DNA of 64,000 bases from Labyrinthula sp. Ha (taxonomy: Eukaryota; Sar; Bigyra; Labyrinthulida; Labyrinthulaceae), in the NCBI GenBank assembly GCA_015227615.1, contig JAALGZ010000008.1, forward strand, positions 620,001 to 684,000, written 5' to 3'. Positions within the stretch are counted from its first letter, which is position 1; every line of letters starts with the position of its first letter. The position numbers were made by a program, and so were the translations under genes. Positions 12,523 through 21,646 of this stretch are shown piece by piece. The notes beneath the pieces are model-generated. The model saw only the letters and a program-made list of their open reading frames with translations, did not search any database and was not told the DNA's origin.

Positions 12523-13866
12523 ATGCCGCAACCAAACGACAGTGAAGAAAAAGCACTGAAGCAACAGATACTCGGTGTAGATGGTCTAGCACGCGCTACT
12601 CTTATTGAAACAGGACATGGAAGCTATCATACGCCTGTTTTTATGCCAGTAGGAACAAAAGGAACGGTAATACCTTTTTTTCTCCCAACTGTTCACAGAT
12701 TAAAGCAATGACATCTTCAGCTGTGCAAAGTGATCCTCTTAACTGCGAGATTCTCCTAGGAAATACTTATCATCTATCATCAAATCCAACTTCAAAGTTT
12801 CTTTCTTCACAAAACGGACTACATAATTTTATGAACTATCCAGGAACAATTCTCACGGACTCTGGTGGATTTCAAATGGTTTCTTTACTGAAACTAGCAA
12901 ATATTACAGAAGAAGGAGTGGAATTTACTTCTCCAGTAGATAGTAAAAAGATGTTATTAAAACCAGAAGATAGTATTCAATATCAACATGAGATAGATTC
13001 AGATATTATTATGGTCTTAGATGACGTGGTACATTCTTGTAAATCAAATTTTGACCGTAATGAAGAAGCAACTAATCGAACTATTCGATGGCTAGATAGA
13101 TGTATTCAAAAGCATAAAAGAATAAAAATGAAGCGAAAGTACTCAGACTCTGAAATAAAAAGAAAAAGACCTAACGCACTTTTTGCTATTACTCAAGGTT
13201 GGTTGGATACATCAAAAGGAGGTTTGAGAGATCAATGTTTGGATGCGTTTCTGAAAAAAAAGAGAGAAGAAAATATCGATGGCTTTGCCATTGGAGGTTT
13301 AGCTGGTGGAGAAGATAAAGAAAAGTTTATTGATGTAGTTCGGCATGGATGTAACAGATTACCCAGAGAAAAGCCTAGATATGTGATGGGAGTTGGATAT
13401 CCAGTCGACTTGATAGTTTGCATTTGTTTTGGAGTGGATATGTTTGATTGTGTTTATCCCACACGAACAGCCAGATTTGGAACTGTGTTTCATAAAAATG
13501 GACTTGTTAAAATAAAACAGAGTCAATATTTTGAAGATTTAGGTGTTATTGATAAAACTTGTGGCTGCAAAACGTGTAGTATATTTTTATTCTTCTTTTA
13601 GTTTAGATTATGGTCAAGGCTTCAGTAAAGCTGTTTTGAGTTTTCTATTGAAAAATAATCCATCAACTGCAGCCTCGTTGTTAACGCAACATAACTTATT
13701 TTTTCTTTTGGATTTAATGCGAAGATGTCGAAAGGCAATTATTGAGAAAAGGTTTAAAATATTTGTAGAAAGTTTCTTAAAGCAGTATTTTGAGAAAAGT
13801 GAGATTCCAAGCTGGGTTACAAATTCTCTCGAACCTCTTGGTTTCACTTTCGAAGAAAATTCATGA
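12523..13866 (+). CDS. QTRT1: Queuine tRNA-ribosyltransferase catalytic subunit
   Basis: The enzyme swaps guanine-34 for queuine in the anticodon of tRNAs for Asp, Asn, His and Tyr. The gene has three exons: 12523-12666, 12699-13578 and 13607-13866. They are joined by introns of 32 nt and 28 nt (both GTA...AG). Splicing gives 427 residues, close to the usual size. Visible motifs include TPVFMPVGTKGT, LGNTYHL, the active-site TDSGGFQMVS, the nucleophile-bearing DMFDCVYPTRTARFGT, and zinc ligands CGCKTC with the later His in LLTQHN. In the second intron the first AG would give an in-frame stop. The AG at 13605-13606 restores the frame and the family alignment (KTC-NYGQGFSKA). Without splicing the gene would look frameshifted. 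The queuine enzyme needs a QTRT2 partner, which is not in this window. Confidence 0.93.
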
Positions 13867-14064
13867 ACTGTTTGAACAACTCTAGTTTTGTTCCATGCGG
13901 TAGACGGTTTTTTTACGTTTCAAGGAAAGGGAGGTGTTTGTGTAGAACGTAGTATCTATTGTTCTTTACTTTCCACAAGGATTGTGTAAAAGTTCCAAAC
14001 GTTCTTGTTTTACATATTTAAGCCAAACCTTAAGCCATATACTAAGAAAAACAAATAAAGAAGC

Positions 14065-14805
14065 ATGAAGTTCAAAGTTCTTCTTTCTTTCGTGATATCT
14101 CTAGCCTGTGCTAATTATTGTACTCAAGAAGAAGAACAGTTTGCTATAGAGACTTTGGCACAAGTTGGAACGTGGCCATTTGTTTACATCTACCAAATTA
14201 AATGTGTGCCAGAATACTATCTAGAGGCAGTTGGCCGTGGACAGTTTAATGGGTTGTCCTGGCTAGACTTTGAGTTCTTCAATGCTGAGCACATTAGTCC
14301 CTATGCGTTCGCAACTCGTCACTCCTGTGACAAAATGCCAGGATCATTGTATGGAACTTGCACATTTTCAAAAATAACCTTACACCTTCGCAGCTCAATC
14401 ACCCTTCCAGCAGGATTACTAGGGGCTGACAAGTTGCCTAATCTCCTGTACTTGAATTTGTATGGGGCTGTTGACAAAGAGATGTATATATCGGAATCGT
14501 TGCTTGCTGGAAATGAACTTCGCATGAGAACCTTAACACTTGGTGTCCTAAGAGTAGCGAATAAAGAAGTTTTCATGAGACTAGTTCGTGCTGCTCAAAA
14601 TGTCGAAAGGCTATTTTTTAGTGATGTGGGACTTGTAGCGTCAGATTTTCCGGATTCTATGTTTTCTACTTTCTCCATGCTTAGTGAGCTAAATATGGGA
14701 AAAAATCCACAGTTGTTTTGCTTGGAAAATATTGAAGATTTCAGAAGGCGTGTTGGAATTCCGGATGGGGTGGGTATTGGTGGAGACTTAACGCAAGAGT
14801 GTTAA
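14065..14805 (+). CDS. Secreted LRR-like protein, unknown function
   Basis: A 246-residue protein with a clear N-terminal signal peptide (MKFKVLLSFVISLACA, cleavage likely before NYC). The mature part has scattered Cys residues (in YCTQ, IKCVP, HSCDK, GTCTF, FCLEN, QEC), as expected for an extracellular disulphide-bonded protein. Regularly spaced Leu/Phe segments (FNGLSWLDFEFFNAEHI, LPNLLYLNLYGA, LRMRTLTLG, MLSELNMGKNPQL) suggest degenerate leucine-rich repeats, with a cap-like end. It sits 198 bp downstream of TGT in the same direction. I recognise no specific family. A role in recognition or adhesion at the cell surface is a guess from fold and secretion alone. Confidence 0.7.
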   Translation: MKFKVLLSFVISLACANYCTQEEEQFAIETLAQVGTWPFVYIYQIKCVPEYYLEAVGRGQFNGLSWLDFEFFNAEHISPYAFATRHSCDKMPGSLYGTCTFSKITLHLRSSITLPAGLLGADKLPNLLYLNLYGAVDKEMYISESLLAGNELRMRTLTLGVLRVANKEVFMRLVRAAQNVERLFFSDVGLVASDFPDSMFSTFSMLSELNMGKNPQLFCLENIEDFRRRVGIPDGVGIGGDLTQEC

Positions 14806-17800
14806 GCTATCCTTCATGTAATTATTTAAAGAGTTTCTCAAGCATTTTTTTTCACACTGGATTCTAATTATAATTCACTCCATGTACTAATATTTGAGTG
14901 TACTCAAAAGGAAGTCTAAGACGCAACGATTGTAGAATAAATACATTTAGAGGGACTAACACCACTTCCTTCAAATAGGCTCTGCGAATCCTAGAACAGG
15001 AATGTCAGAAGGTTTTCAAGAATATTTTTGTTGGGTTCATCTTCATTCCCGGGAAAATGGCTTATCAAAATAGACTCACTGTTTCGCTGGTTAAAGAAAC
15101 AAATGTTGATTAGATTTCCAATGCGTCAGCTATTTTGTATCTACTGGCAGGAACGAAGGATCTTCTTAATTTAAAGAAGAAAAAAAAATTCCTTGCAAAT
15201 TAAGAACTTGCACTCATTAAGCATATGTTTAGTTAAGTAACATAAAACTATTTTAAAATAATTTTACTAGCTAAACTTGAGCATAGTACCTGAACATTTT
15301 CCCAGTGTCGTTAGTTTACATGGATGATAGTTATCTCTCTTAATGAGAACCATGTGTTGTTTTGCAACTAATGTCTACAAGAATTATCAGAACAAATATC
15401 ACTTATGGTAAAGGAGTTTTTGCTATAAGCAGAACTAAAGTCCCATCCGAATGATGTTTTAAGAAGCCACTACTGCAATCTTTCTTAGATGATCCAGCAA
15501 ATTCTGTTGGGTACTTTAAGAGCATCTACATACCTAACAAGGCTAAGACATTCTAAACATCATCTTGAAATTCCGCAGATAATAGAAAAGGAATTGACTC
15601 ACTTGCTGAGCTTGGCCAAGCCATGTTTACAATAAAAAATACATAATTAATAAGAGGTCCAGGGAGCTAGAGGATTAGTTATACCCAGGATCTACAAGTA
15701 AGTAAGGAGGAGGGTGCTGTCATTAGGTATCCGACTTGGTTTATTAATGGTTTCTCAACATATGTTTTTATTTATATTTTTCTTCTTGAGAATCATTAAC
15801 ATTAACAAATCTATTTAGATTAATTATTCATATTCAATGTATTTTCAAAATAAAATCAGAAACTTTTTATAACAACTCAGATTTTTGTAATGATATTCAG
15901 AATCATGACAATCATCAAATAATTAATGAACACTTTTATAAAGTCTAATGACTAGCTAGAACGAACTGCTTTACCAGATTATGATGACATTTTGTAGTCA
16001 GTTTACACTACGAAGAAACTTTGGGAAAACTCTTCGCAGTATAACCTCAAGATTAGTATAATTGTCCTAGAGTTTCTTCCAACTTGTATTGTGGGACACT
16101 CAGTCCCGACCTAGTCACAATGAAACATCAAAACCCCAAACTTCAAGTCTAATTGACTGCGACCGACCTCTTAGAAGCATGGGTAACAGTACTATGTGTC
16201 CCTTTTAGTCTTGCTACGCCAATTATTAATTTGAATTTAATCTCTCCTTGTACACTCTGTGTGGTATACTGTTCTTGGCAACGTAGAACATTTTGAAACC
16301 TAAATTGGTGGCTTCCATAGACAAAATTACTTTAACTTAGCTATATCGGCTAAACGACTTCTCCTTTCTAGAAGTTATATAATTAATATACATAACACGC
16401 ATAGTAAGAAGTAAATTGCGAGAAAAAAATAGATACTAAGTAATTATTTGTAGGGCTTGAAATGTGTGTTGTATCGAATTTTTCTCTAAAAGCATAGCAG
16501 CAAATAGCGCCCACCATATAACTGGGGTGAATAAAAGTTCTAAACATGAAAGCAAATCTCTCTCTTGCTCTATTCCCCATTTTTGTAACCAGTTGAGAAA
16601 GCTTAGTTAACAATTATTTTGAGTTACTTAGTGTGATGTGCTATCCATTAATTTACTTTGCTGTCACAAAAAACTATCGGAGTCATAACGGAAGAGCTTT
16701 CACCTTAGTGGGTATACTAATTATACCTTTTTGCAGAAGCATATATTATTCTTAACAGTGACTCTGTCAGCTATAGCAAGCTCATAAATATACTGCATAA
16801 ATAATATTTAATTTTGTTCTAGTGTGTGAAAGTTTCAAATTTGTCGATGAAGTTACCCAATCAGATGGAACGAAAAGAAGTATAACGCTCCACCGGCAAT
16901 GATTTAAGAGCGCAACCAAGGTTAGCTCTAAACCTAAGGTGGTTAAAAAGCTTAGATATAGAAATCTATGGAAAGTTAATTAGTTTGTTTAAGCTTGTTG
17001 GGTGGACCTATGTTTTCAGAATATAGCTTGAGGTGATCATGGTGTTACAACAGAACAATGGATGAGTCCCAACGATCAATTGCGAATTGATATGTTTGGA
17101 GCCTTCAGCAATTTTTCACCGATATTGCAAAAGATTTTTAATGGATTTAACATGACATTAATAGCTGTTACTAGTTTAGCGGAACTTAAGTTTAGTAGTC
17201 TGAGTAGTCAACCAAATTCATCCTAAGATGTAAAAGAGAAATTATCCCTCAAAGCTTTCCTTTAAAGTTTCTTCTGCCAAAGCTTCTTTTCAGGATATAC
17301 TGGATACTTTTGATTTCTCCTCTCCTTCAAAGTGTATAAACTAGTTGAAAAAAAACTTTCCCACCTAGGTACTCGGCAACAAGTTTCTCTTCTGTTGCTC
17401 TTTACATAATTTACTGTCTTTGTCTTGCTTGACAGAATGGTTTGAAGCTATATATCTTAACTGTCAAGGAATTCTTAAGTCTTTTATATTTTCTAACCCG
17501 GTATTTTAACAGTTAACTCTTGTTATTGGAAATCTCTATTTCATATCGTAAAAAAATGTACAAAAATGGAGTTATCTGGTTTTCAAATAAAATTGAGTTT
17601 CCCAATGGGGTATTACTGTAGTTTACAGAAAAGAAGTATTTCACCAACAGGGGATTTCATATAGAAAAGTATAATTGTCTCTTTCTTACTTCCCCCACTT
17701 GAGTATTGTGCATTTCTACTTTAATTTCTGTAGGATACTCCAAATTTACCAATAACTTCTTTCCCGTGGCATTTTGGAAGCCAATAATCTTCATACTCTT

Positions 17801-17862
17801 GTATTCTAGAACATCTTACCTCATACCGCGTCTTCTATCGAGTTTAGTATAGATAAAATAAA
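14806..17862. other. 3 kb gene desert
   Basis: AT-rich sequence without supportable ORFs; the longest is 76 codons, at 16383-16613 on the minus strand, with no features. I saw no repeats or RNA genes. Confidence 0.5.
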
Positions 17863-18855
17863 ATGGAAATTGAAGGGTTAAACTGCCAAATTGTAGATGG
17901 TATATTATATCTAAACACTAACTCAATGACTTATCAGCAAGAAGGGGTTCTACGTTTTTGGAATGAAATTGAGTTTTCAAGAAGCTCAAAGATTGTATTT
18001 TCACCTCATTTCCAAATTTACCCTTCAACAGCGGATCACTTAAGCATAAGTTTGAAAGGACTTAATACAGTGAAATCAGTTAGAATATCAAAGAACACAC
18101 TTGAACATGATTTCCTTGAAATTCTAAAGATTCTGCAGCAATCTGGATTGAGTAATTATTTATCGGATTTCGAAGTTGAAGCAGATTTGTTTTATTTTGA
18201 GCCTGCTGCCATATTAAGGACCTTTGGATTTATTTCTAAATGTAAAAACCTAGAAACTCTTAGAGTGTCAAGCGAAGCTTTGGAAATAGGTAATCCGGCA
18301 AAAGTCCTTAAAATGTTTGCATCTTTTGTGGAAGGCCAGAAACAAATAAAGAACTTGGAATCTCCAGCACGAGCTCTTTCTTTCCTCTCTAGAAAAAGCT
18401 TTATTCAAGAAAAAAACACCTTTAATGGGTTGAGAACTCTGAATTGTTGTGATGCTTTTCATTTCGATCAGTTTCCAGTGTTTCTTTTTGAACTAAGGAA
18501 AAAGAGTTGTTCCTTTAGACTCAAGTCCTTTTCACTTAATCTTACAAAGGCCTGGAAAGTAGGTTCTCCTTCCGTACTGCATATTCTCAGAGACCTTACT
18601 GCAAACGGCATTATTTCAGACAAATTAGTTTTACATATTTCCGGCTGGTATTTTTCAGATGCTCAAATCTCCCTTCTTGTCAACTTTCTTTATCTTGCTT
18701 CTTACCAGGTTCCCAAAATAATATGTAAAATTCAAATGATGCCTACTCACGTAAGTATTAGACGAGTGAATGCACTGAATCATGAAGAACTGCAAGATAA
18801 TCCTTGGAGAATAGATAAAGATAGTTTTGGCTTTCAACTGTACTGCTTCCAGTAA
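17863..18855 (+). CDS. Unrecognised intracellular protein, possibly LRR/solenoid
   Basis: A 330-residue protein with ATG at 17863 and stop TAA. There is no signal peptide or membrane segment. Recurring short strand-helix-like units (LKGLNTVKSVRISKNTL, KCKNLETLRVSSEAL, FNGLRTLNCCDAF, LRSFSLNL-type stretches) look like degenerate leucine-rich repeats. The overall feel is that of lineage-specific F-box/LRR-type proteins, but no F-box is visible. I do not assign a function. Length and codon composition argue that it is a real gene. Confidence 0.65.
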   Translation: MEIEGLNCQIVDGILYLNTNSMTYQQEGVLRFWNEIEFSRSSKIVFSPHFQIYPSTADHLSISLKGLNTVKSVRISKNTLEHDFLEILKILQQSGLSNYLSDFEVEADLFYFEPAAILRTFGFISKCKNLETLRVSSEALEIGNPAKVLKMFASFVEGQKQIKNLESPARALSFLSRKSFIQEKNTFNGLRTLNCCDAFHFDQFPVFLFELRKKSCSFRLKSFSLNLTKAWKVGSPSVLHILRDLTANGIISDKLVLHISGWYFSDAQISLLVNFLYLASYQVPKIICKIQMMPTHVSIRRVNALNHEELQDNPWRIDKDSFGFQLYCFQ

Positions 18856-19207
18856 TAGCGCACAAGACGGATTGCATAACTGACTTATCAAAAAAGCTTC
18901 CTACAATTGGTTACCCTTGGGTTAATTTCCTTGTTGTACACGCTTGTTTCTTTTAACCTAGGGTTTGAATGAAATTGGCATTCAAAATTTCATAAATCTC
19001 AACAAGGTGAACTGTAAGACAACAGTGTGAAAAACAATATAAGCGTAATGTCGACGGCAAGGCCTGGGATAAGAAAACCGTTCAATTGCGTTTTCTTTTT
19101 ACCATCGCTGTTGTGGTGGTACTGGGATTTTGGAATGTCTCTAGCATGAGATATCACGAGGAAACTTTTATCTTGTTTATTCATCGGAAGCTACTAGGGA
19201 AACCATT
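18856..19207. other. Convergent intergenic spacer
   Basis: About 350 bp between the stop of the unknown protein (plus strand) and the stop of the UBAC2-like gene (minus strand). I see nothing in it beyond AT-rich untranslated sequence. Confidence 0.5.
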
Positions 19208-20025
19208 TTAGTTGTCGTCAATTAACCTTCCTGCTGCTGCTTGCACGTTTCCATTTGTAGCCATCAACATAGCAAGGGCTCTATCTCTATCAAAACCCAT
19301 ATTTGCCAACTGTTCAACACCAGCACTGTAATCAACTGCTCCTCCTCTTCTTCCTTGATTTTCTTCTCTATTCCGCATTCTTTCCAAGTAGCCGTTAGAT
19401 ATTTCTTCATCTGGTTTTGATTGTTTAAACATATTCAACAAAAATTGCGGAAAAGGAATTGATTCAAGATATTTTAGGCATAGAAAAGAAGAAATAAATG
19501 AAATTAAACAGGGGTTGAAGGTATTTCTTGGAAGAGTAAACAGTAACGAAATGAAAATTGAAATAAAACCAAAAGTTGATGAAAAGAGAGGGTTTGATTT
19601 TGGATTTAAAGGAATTAATGCAATGAGAAGAGGAGTCAAAGGAGATACCAAAAATAAGGAGTTGATCGAAGTTTGTGTAAAGAAAGAACTAACTCCAAGT
19701 GAAAATATTGAAGTAACAAAATAATATTTGAACTATATGTAAAAAACTATAAATAAGTACAAATTTTGGTGTTCCAAACAAAGATTCAATCTCTTTAAAT
19801 TTCAGAAGAGAAGCCATTGTGAAAATAAAAGTTGGAACTGTTTGAAAGAAATATCCTTTTCCTGTTTGGTTTGTTCCTGATATTAAAATACAGATAGAAA
19901 AATACCTGCTTGAGAATCCAACGCAACAAATGCAAAATTCAGTCCAAGTAATAAATTAGAGATCTTGAAAGAATCTAAATAAAGTAAAGAAGACGGAGGA
20001 AAAAAATACTAAATAAATCACTCAT
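19208..20025 (-). CDS. UBAC2-like rhomboid pseudoprotease with UBA domain
   Basis: Four exons on the minus strand: 20025-20010, 19974-19906, 19876-19761 and 19732-19208. They are joined by introns of 35, 29 and 28 nt (all GTA...AG), giving 241 residues. The first exon holds only 16 nt. The N-terminal 160 residues are hydrophobic, with several membrane spans, and include a segment similar in wording to UBAC2 (LLKFKEIESLFGTPKF followed by a hydrophobic helix). The C-terminal 45 residues form a UBA domain (VEQLANMGFDRDRALAML...). UBAC2 is an ER-membrane rhomboid-like protein that binds ubiquitin and works in ER-associated degradation and lipid-droplet control. No rhomboid GxSG/His dyad is visible, as expected for a pseudoprotease. 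The start lies 80 bp from the divergent HOP2 gene. Exon structure is my own reconstruction; the UBA domain is certain. Confidence 0.78.
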
Positions 20026-20105
20026 TTGTTTCTTTAAGGATTAGACCAATTAAATTGCAAGAGTTGACCAATCAAATTTTGTTTCTATTTTGTTGACGTC
20101 ATAAA
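20026..20105. promoter_or_regulatory. 80-bp bidirectional promoter with CRE and two CCAAT motifs
   Basis: This is the whole space between the ATGs of the UBAC2-like gene (minus) and HOP2 (plus). It contains a perfect CRE palindrome TGACGTCA at 20094-20101 and two CCAAT boxes at 20046-20050 and 20068-20072. In animals and fungi these bind CREB/ATF-type bZIP proteins and NF-Y. Use in this organism is inferred. Confidence 0.5.
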
Positions 20106-20870
20106 ATGAAAGAAACCGTTGAAGAAAAGAAAGAAGAAAAAGTTAAAACTAAGAAGGCAACAAAACAAAAGAAAACAACAGAGAAGAATGGGACAAAGAA
20201 AAAGAAAATAAAATTCTCTGATTCACAGGCTGAGTATGAAGTTTTTCAATATTTAAGGGAACAGAATCGGCCCCACAATGCAACAAAAGTTTTTGAGAAC
20301 TTAAACAAGAAATTTGGCCAGAAACAAGTTAAAACTGTTCTGGAAAATTTGGTTCAATCAAATAAGATAATGGAAAGATGCGGTATCTTTTGGATTAATC
20401 AATCTATTGTTGCTGAGGAAGTTGGCAAGAAACCAATTGGAGAAGAGTTGCAAAAGTTAACTGAGGAAAGAAAAGAAGAAATTGAGGACTTCAAACTAAA
20501 GCTGAAGGAAATTGAAGAGAAAATTGCTGCGGTAAAAGAAACTCCAAGTCCCGAAGAATTGAAAAAGTTAATTTTAGAGGCCCAAAATAAACAGGAGACA
20601 GCAGAGGAAGAGCTTGCTAAACTAGAAAAACTGAACGAAGAAAAGGAAAATATCCCAGAGGAAGATGATCAAGATTTAAATCAGTTAAAGCTTGAAGGCC
20701 AATTTTATTTATCAGCTTGGAAAGAGCGAAAAAGGAATTTGATGGAAGCAATTGAAGCCATCGCAGATGCCCAAGGAAAGAAACTCTCTGCAGTATTTGA
20801 AGACCTTGGACTGGAGGAAGATGAAAAGTTCCCAGGAAGAAAACTGCCAAGAAACCTTGATGCGTTATAA
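20106..20870 (+). CDS. HOP2: HOP2/PSMC3IP meiotic recombination protein
   Basis: A 254-residue protein with a Lys-rich N-terminus and a winged-helix DNA-binding domain at about residues 38-105 (EYEVFQYLREQNRPHNATKVFENL, VKTVLENLVQSNKI, IFWINQ). A long coiled coil follows (about 110-205), then the conserved C-terminal segment with WKERKRNLMEAIEAIAD. This is the TBPIP/Hop2 family. Hop2 pairs with Mnd1 to stimulate Dmc1/Rad51 strand invasion and homologous pairing in meiosis, so the organism probably has a meiotic programme. Length is near the human protein (217 aa) plus a basic extension. It converges with the PWI-domain gene with only 17 bp between stops, and shares an 80-bp divergent promoter with the UBAC2-like gene. 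Confidence 0.9.
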   Translation: MKETVEEKKEEKVKTKKATKQKKTTEKNGTKKKKIKFSDSQAEYEVFQYLREQNRPHNATKVFENLNKKFGQKQVKTVLENLVQSNKIMERCGIFWINQSIVAEEVGKKPIGEELQKLTEERKEEIEDFKLKLKEIEEKIAAVKETPSPEELKKLILEAQNKQETAEEELAKLEKLNEEKENIPEEDDQDLNQLKLEGQFYLSAWKERKRNLMEAIEAIADAQGKKLSAVFEDLGLEEDEKFPGRKLPRNLDAL

Positions 20871-20887
20871 CCAGCTACTCCTGTTGT

Positions 20888-21505
20888 TTATCTTTTCTCT
20901 CTTCTGCCCCTTCGGCGTTCATATTTTATTGGAGACTCCGATCTTTCACGATACCTCCGTTTTCCTCGCGATCTTGATCTAGATCGTGATCTATACCTCT
21001 TCTTCCGATACCTTTTTGGCTTAATCTTTTCAATCTCATTCCTTTCCTTTAAGCTTTGCAATGTATCTTCCATGAAGTTCTTCTTCTTAAATAAAGGGCC
21101 ATTAACTTCTTCATCTTTAACTTCTGTGATATGCTCTTGAGAAATCCTATCTCTTACTAATTTTAAAAGGAATTTCCATATTTGTGCAACAAAGTTGACA
21201 GACTTCTTTGGCATAAAAGGAAGCACCAGTTCGTGTAAATCATTCGAGTTCAGCTCCTCTTCTACAAGCTCACCTTTCTTTGACTCATTCTTAATAAATT
21301 CTTCTGTCACGGTAACAATTATTTCATCTTCATATGTCATAGCTTTCACAACTTGCTCTTCAACGAACTTGAAAATTTTTGAATGAAAGGGAATTAGCTT
21401 CTTGTGATTTATCTGCTCTTTACAAAACTGTGGGAATATGTATTTTGTCTTGTGTCGCTCATCGTTTCGGAAAACATTTACGGCACCGCCAGTTCCCTTG
21501 ATCAT
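20888..21505 (-). CDS. SRRM1-like PWI-domain splicing protein with RS tail
   Basis: A 205-residue protein with three parts. A short N-terminus (MIKGTGGAVNVFRNDERHK) resembles the GT..DNRFS start of SRRM1/SRm160. A PWI-like helical domain follows at about residues 35-125 (IFKFVEEQVVKAMTYEDEIIV, then VAQIWKFLLKLV). The tail is Arg/Ser- and Arg-rich (RSRSRSRSRGKRRYRERS...). PWI domains bind nucleic acid, and RS tails link splicing factors to the spliceosome; SRRM1 is a splicing coactivator also found in exon-junction complexes. The Pro-Trp-Ile signature itself is not present, so the exact family member is uncertain. It is much shorter than animal SRRM1. ATG at 21505 is the first in frame. A host with 27-35-nt introns makes its splicing factors interesting. 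Confidence 0.65.
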   Translation of the reverse strand: MIKGTGGAVNVFRNDERHKTKYIFPQFCKEQINHKKLIPFHSKIFKFVEEQVVKAMTYEDEIIVTVTEEFIKNESKKGELVEEELNSNDLHELVLPFMPKKSVNFVAQIWKFLLKLVRDRISQEHITEVKDEEVNGPLFKKKNFMEDTLQSLKERNEIEKIKPKRYRKKRYRSRSRSRSRGKRRYRERSESPIKYERRRGRREKR

Positions 21506-21646
21506 CTATAAAGACTGGTTTTTGGTTCAATCTAGAGAGTTTTGCTCTTCCTTTTGGTAGTGAAAGAAATTCTTGAGATATAGTAATGCCACATTTCGTT
21601 TGCTAATAAATCGTTTTGAAAAGAAGACTACATGAAAATTTGACTG

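Noticed and set aside
12523-13866. TGT as a frameshifted pseudogene
   Set aside because: Removing introns of 32 and 28 nt with GT-AG ends restores the full enzyme, including the active site and zinc ligands.
19515-19724. 69-codon plus-strand ORF
   Set aside because: Antisense shadow of the UBAC2-like membrane exon, whose splicing and UBA domain are convincing.
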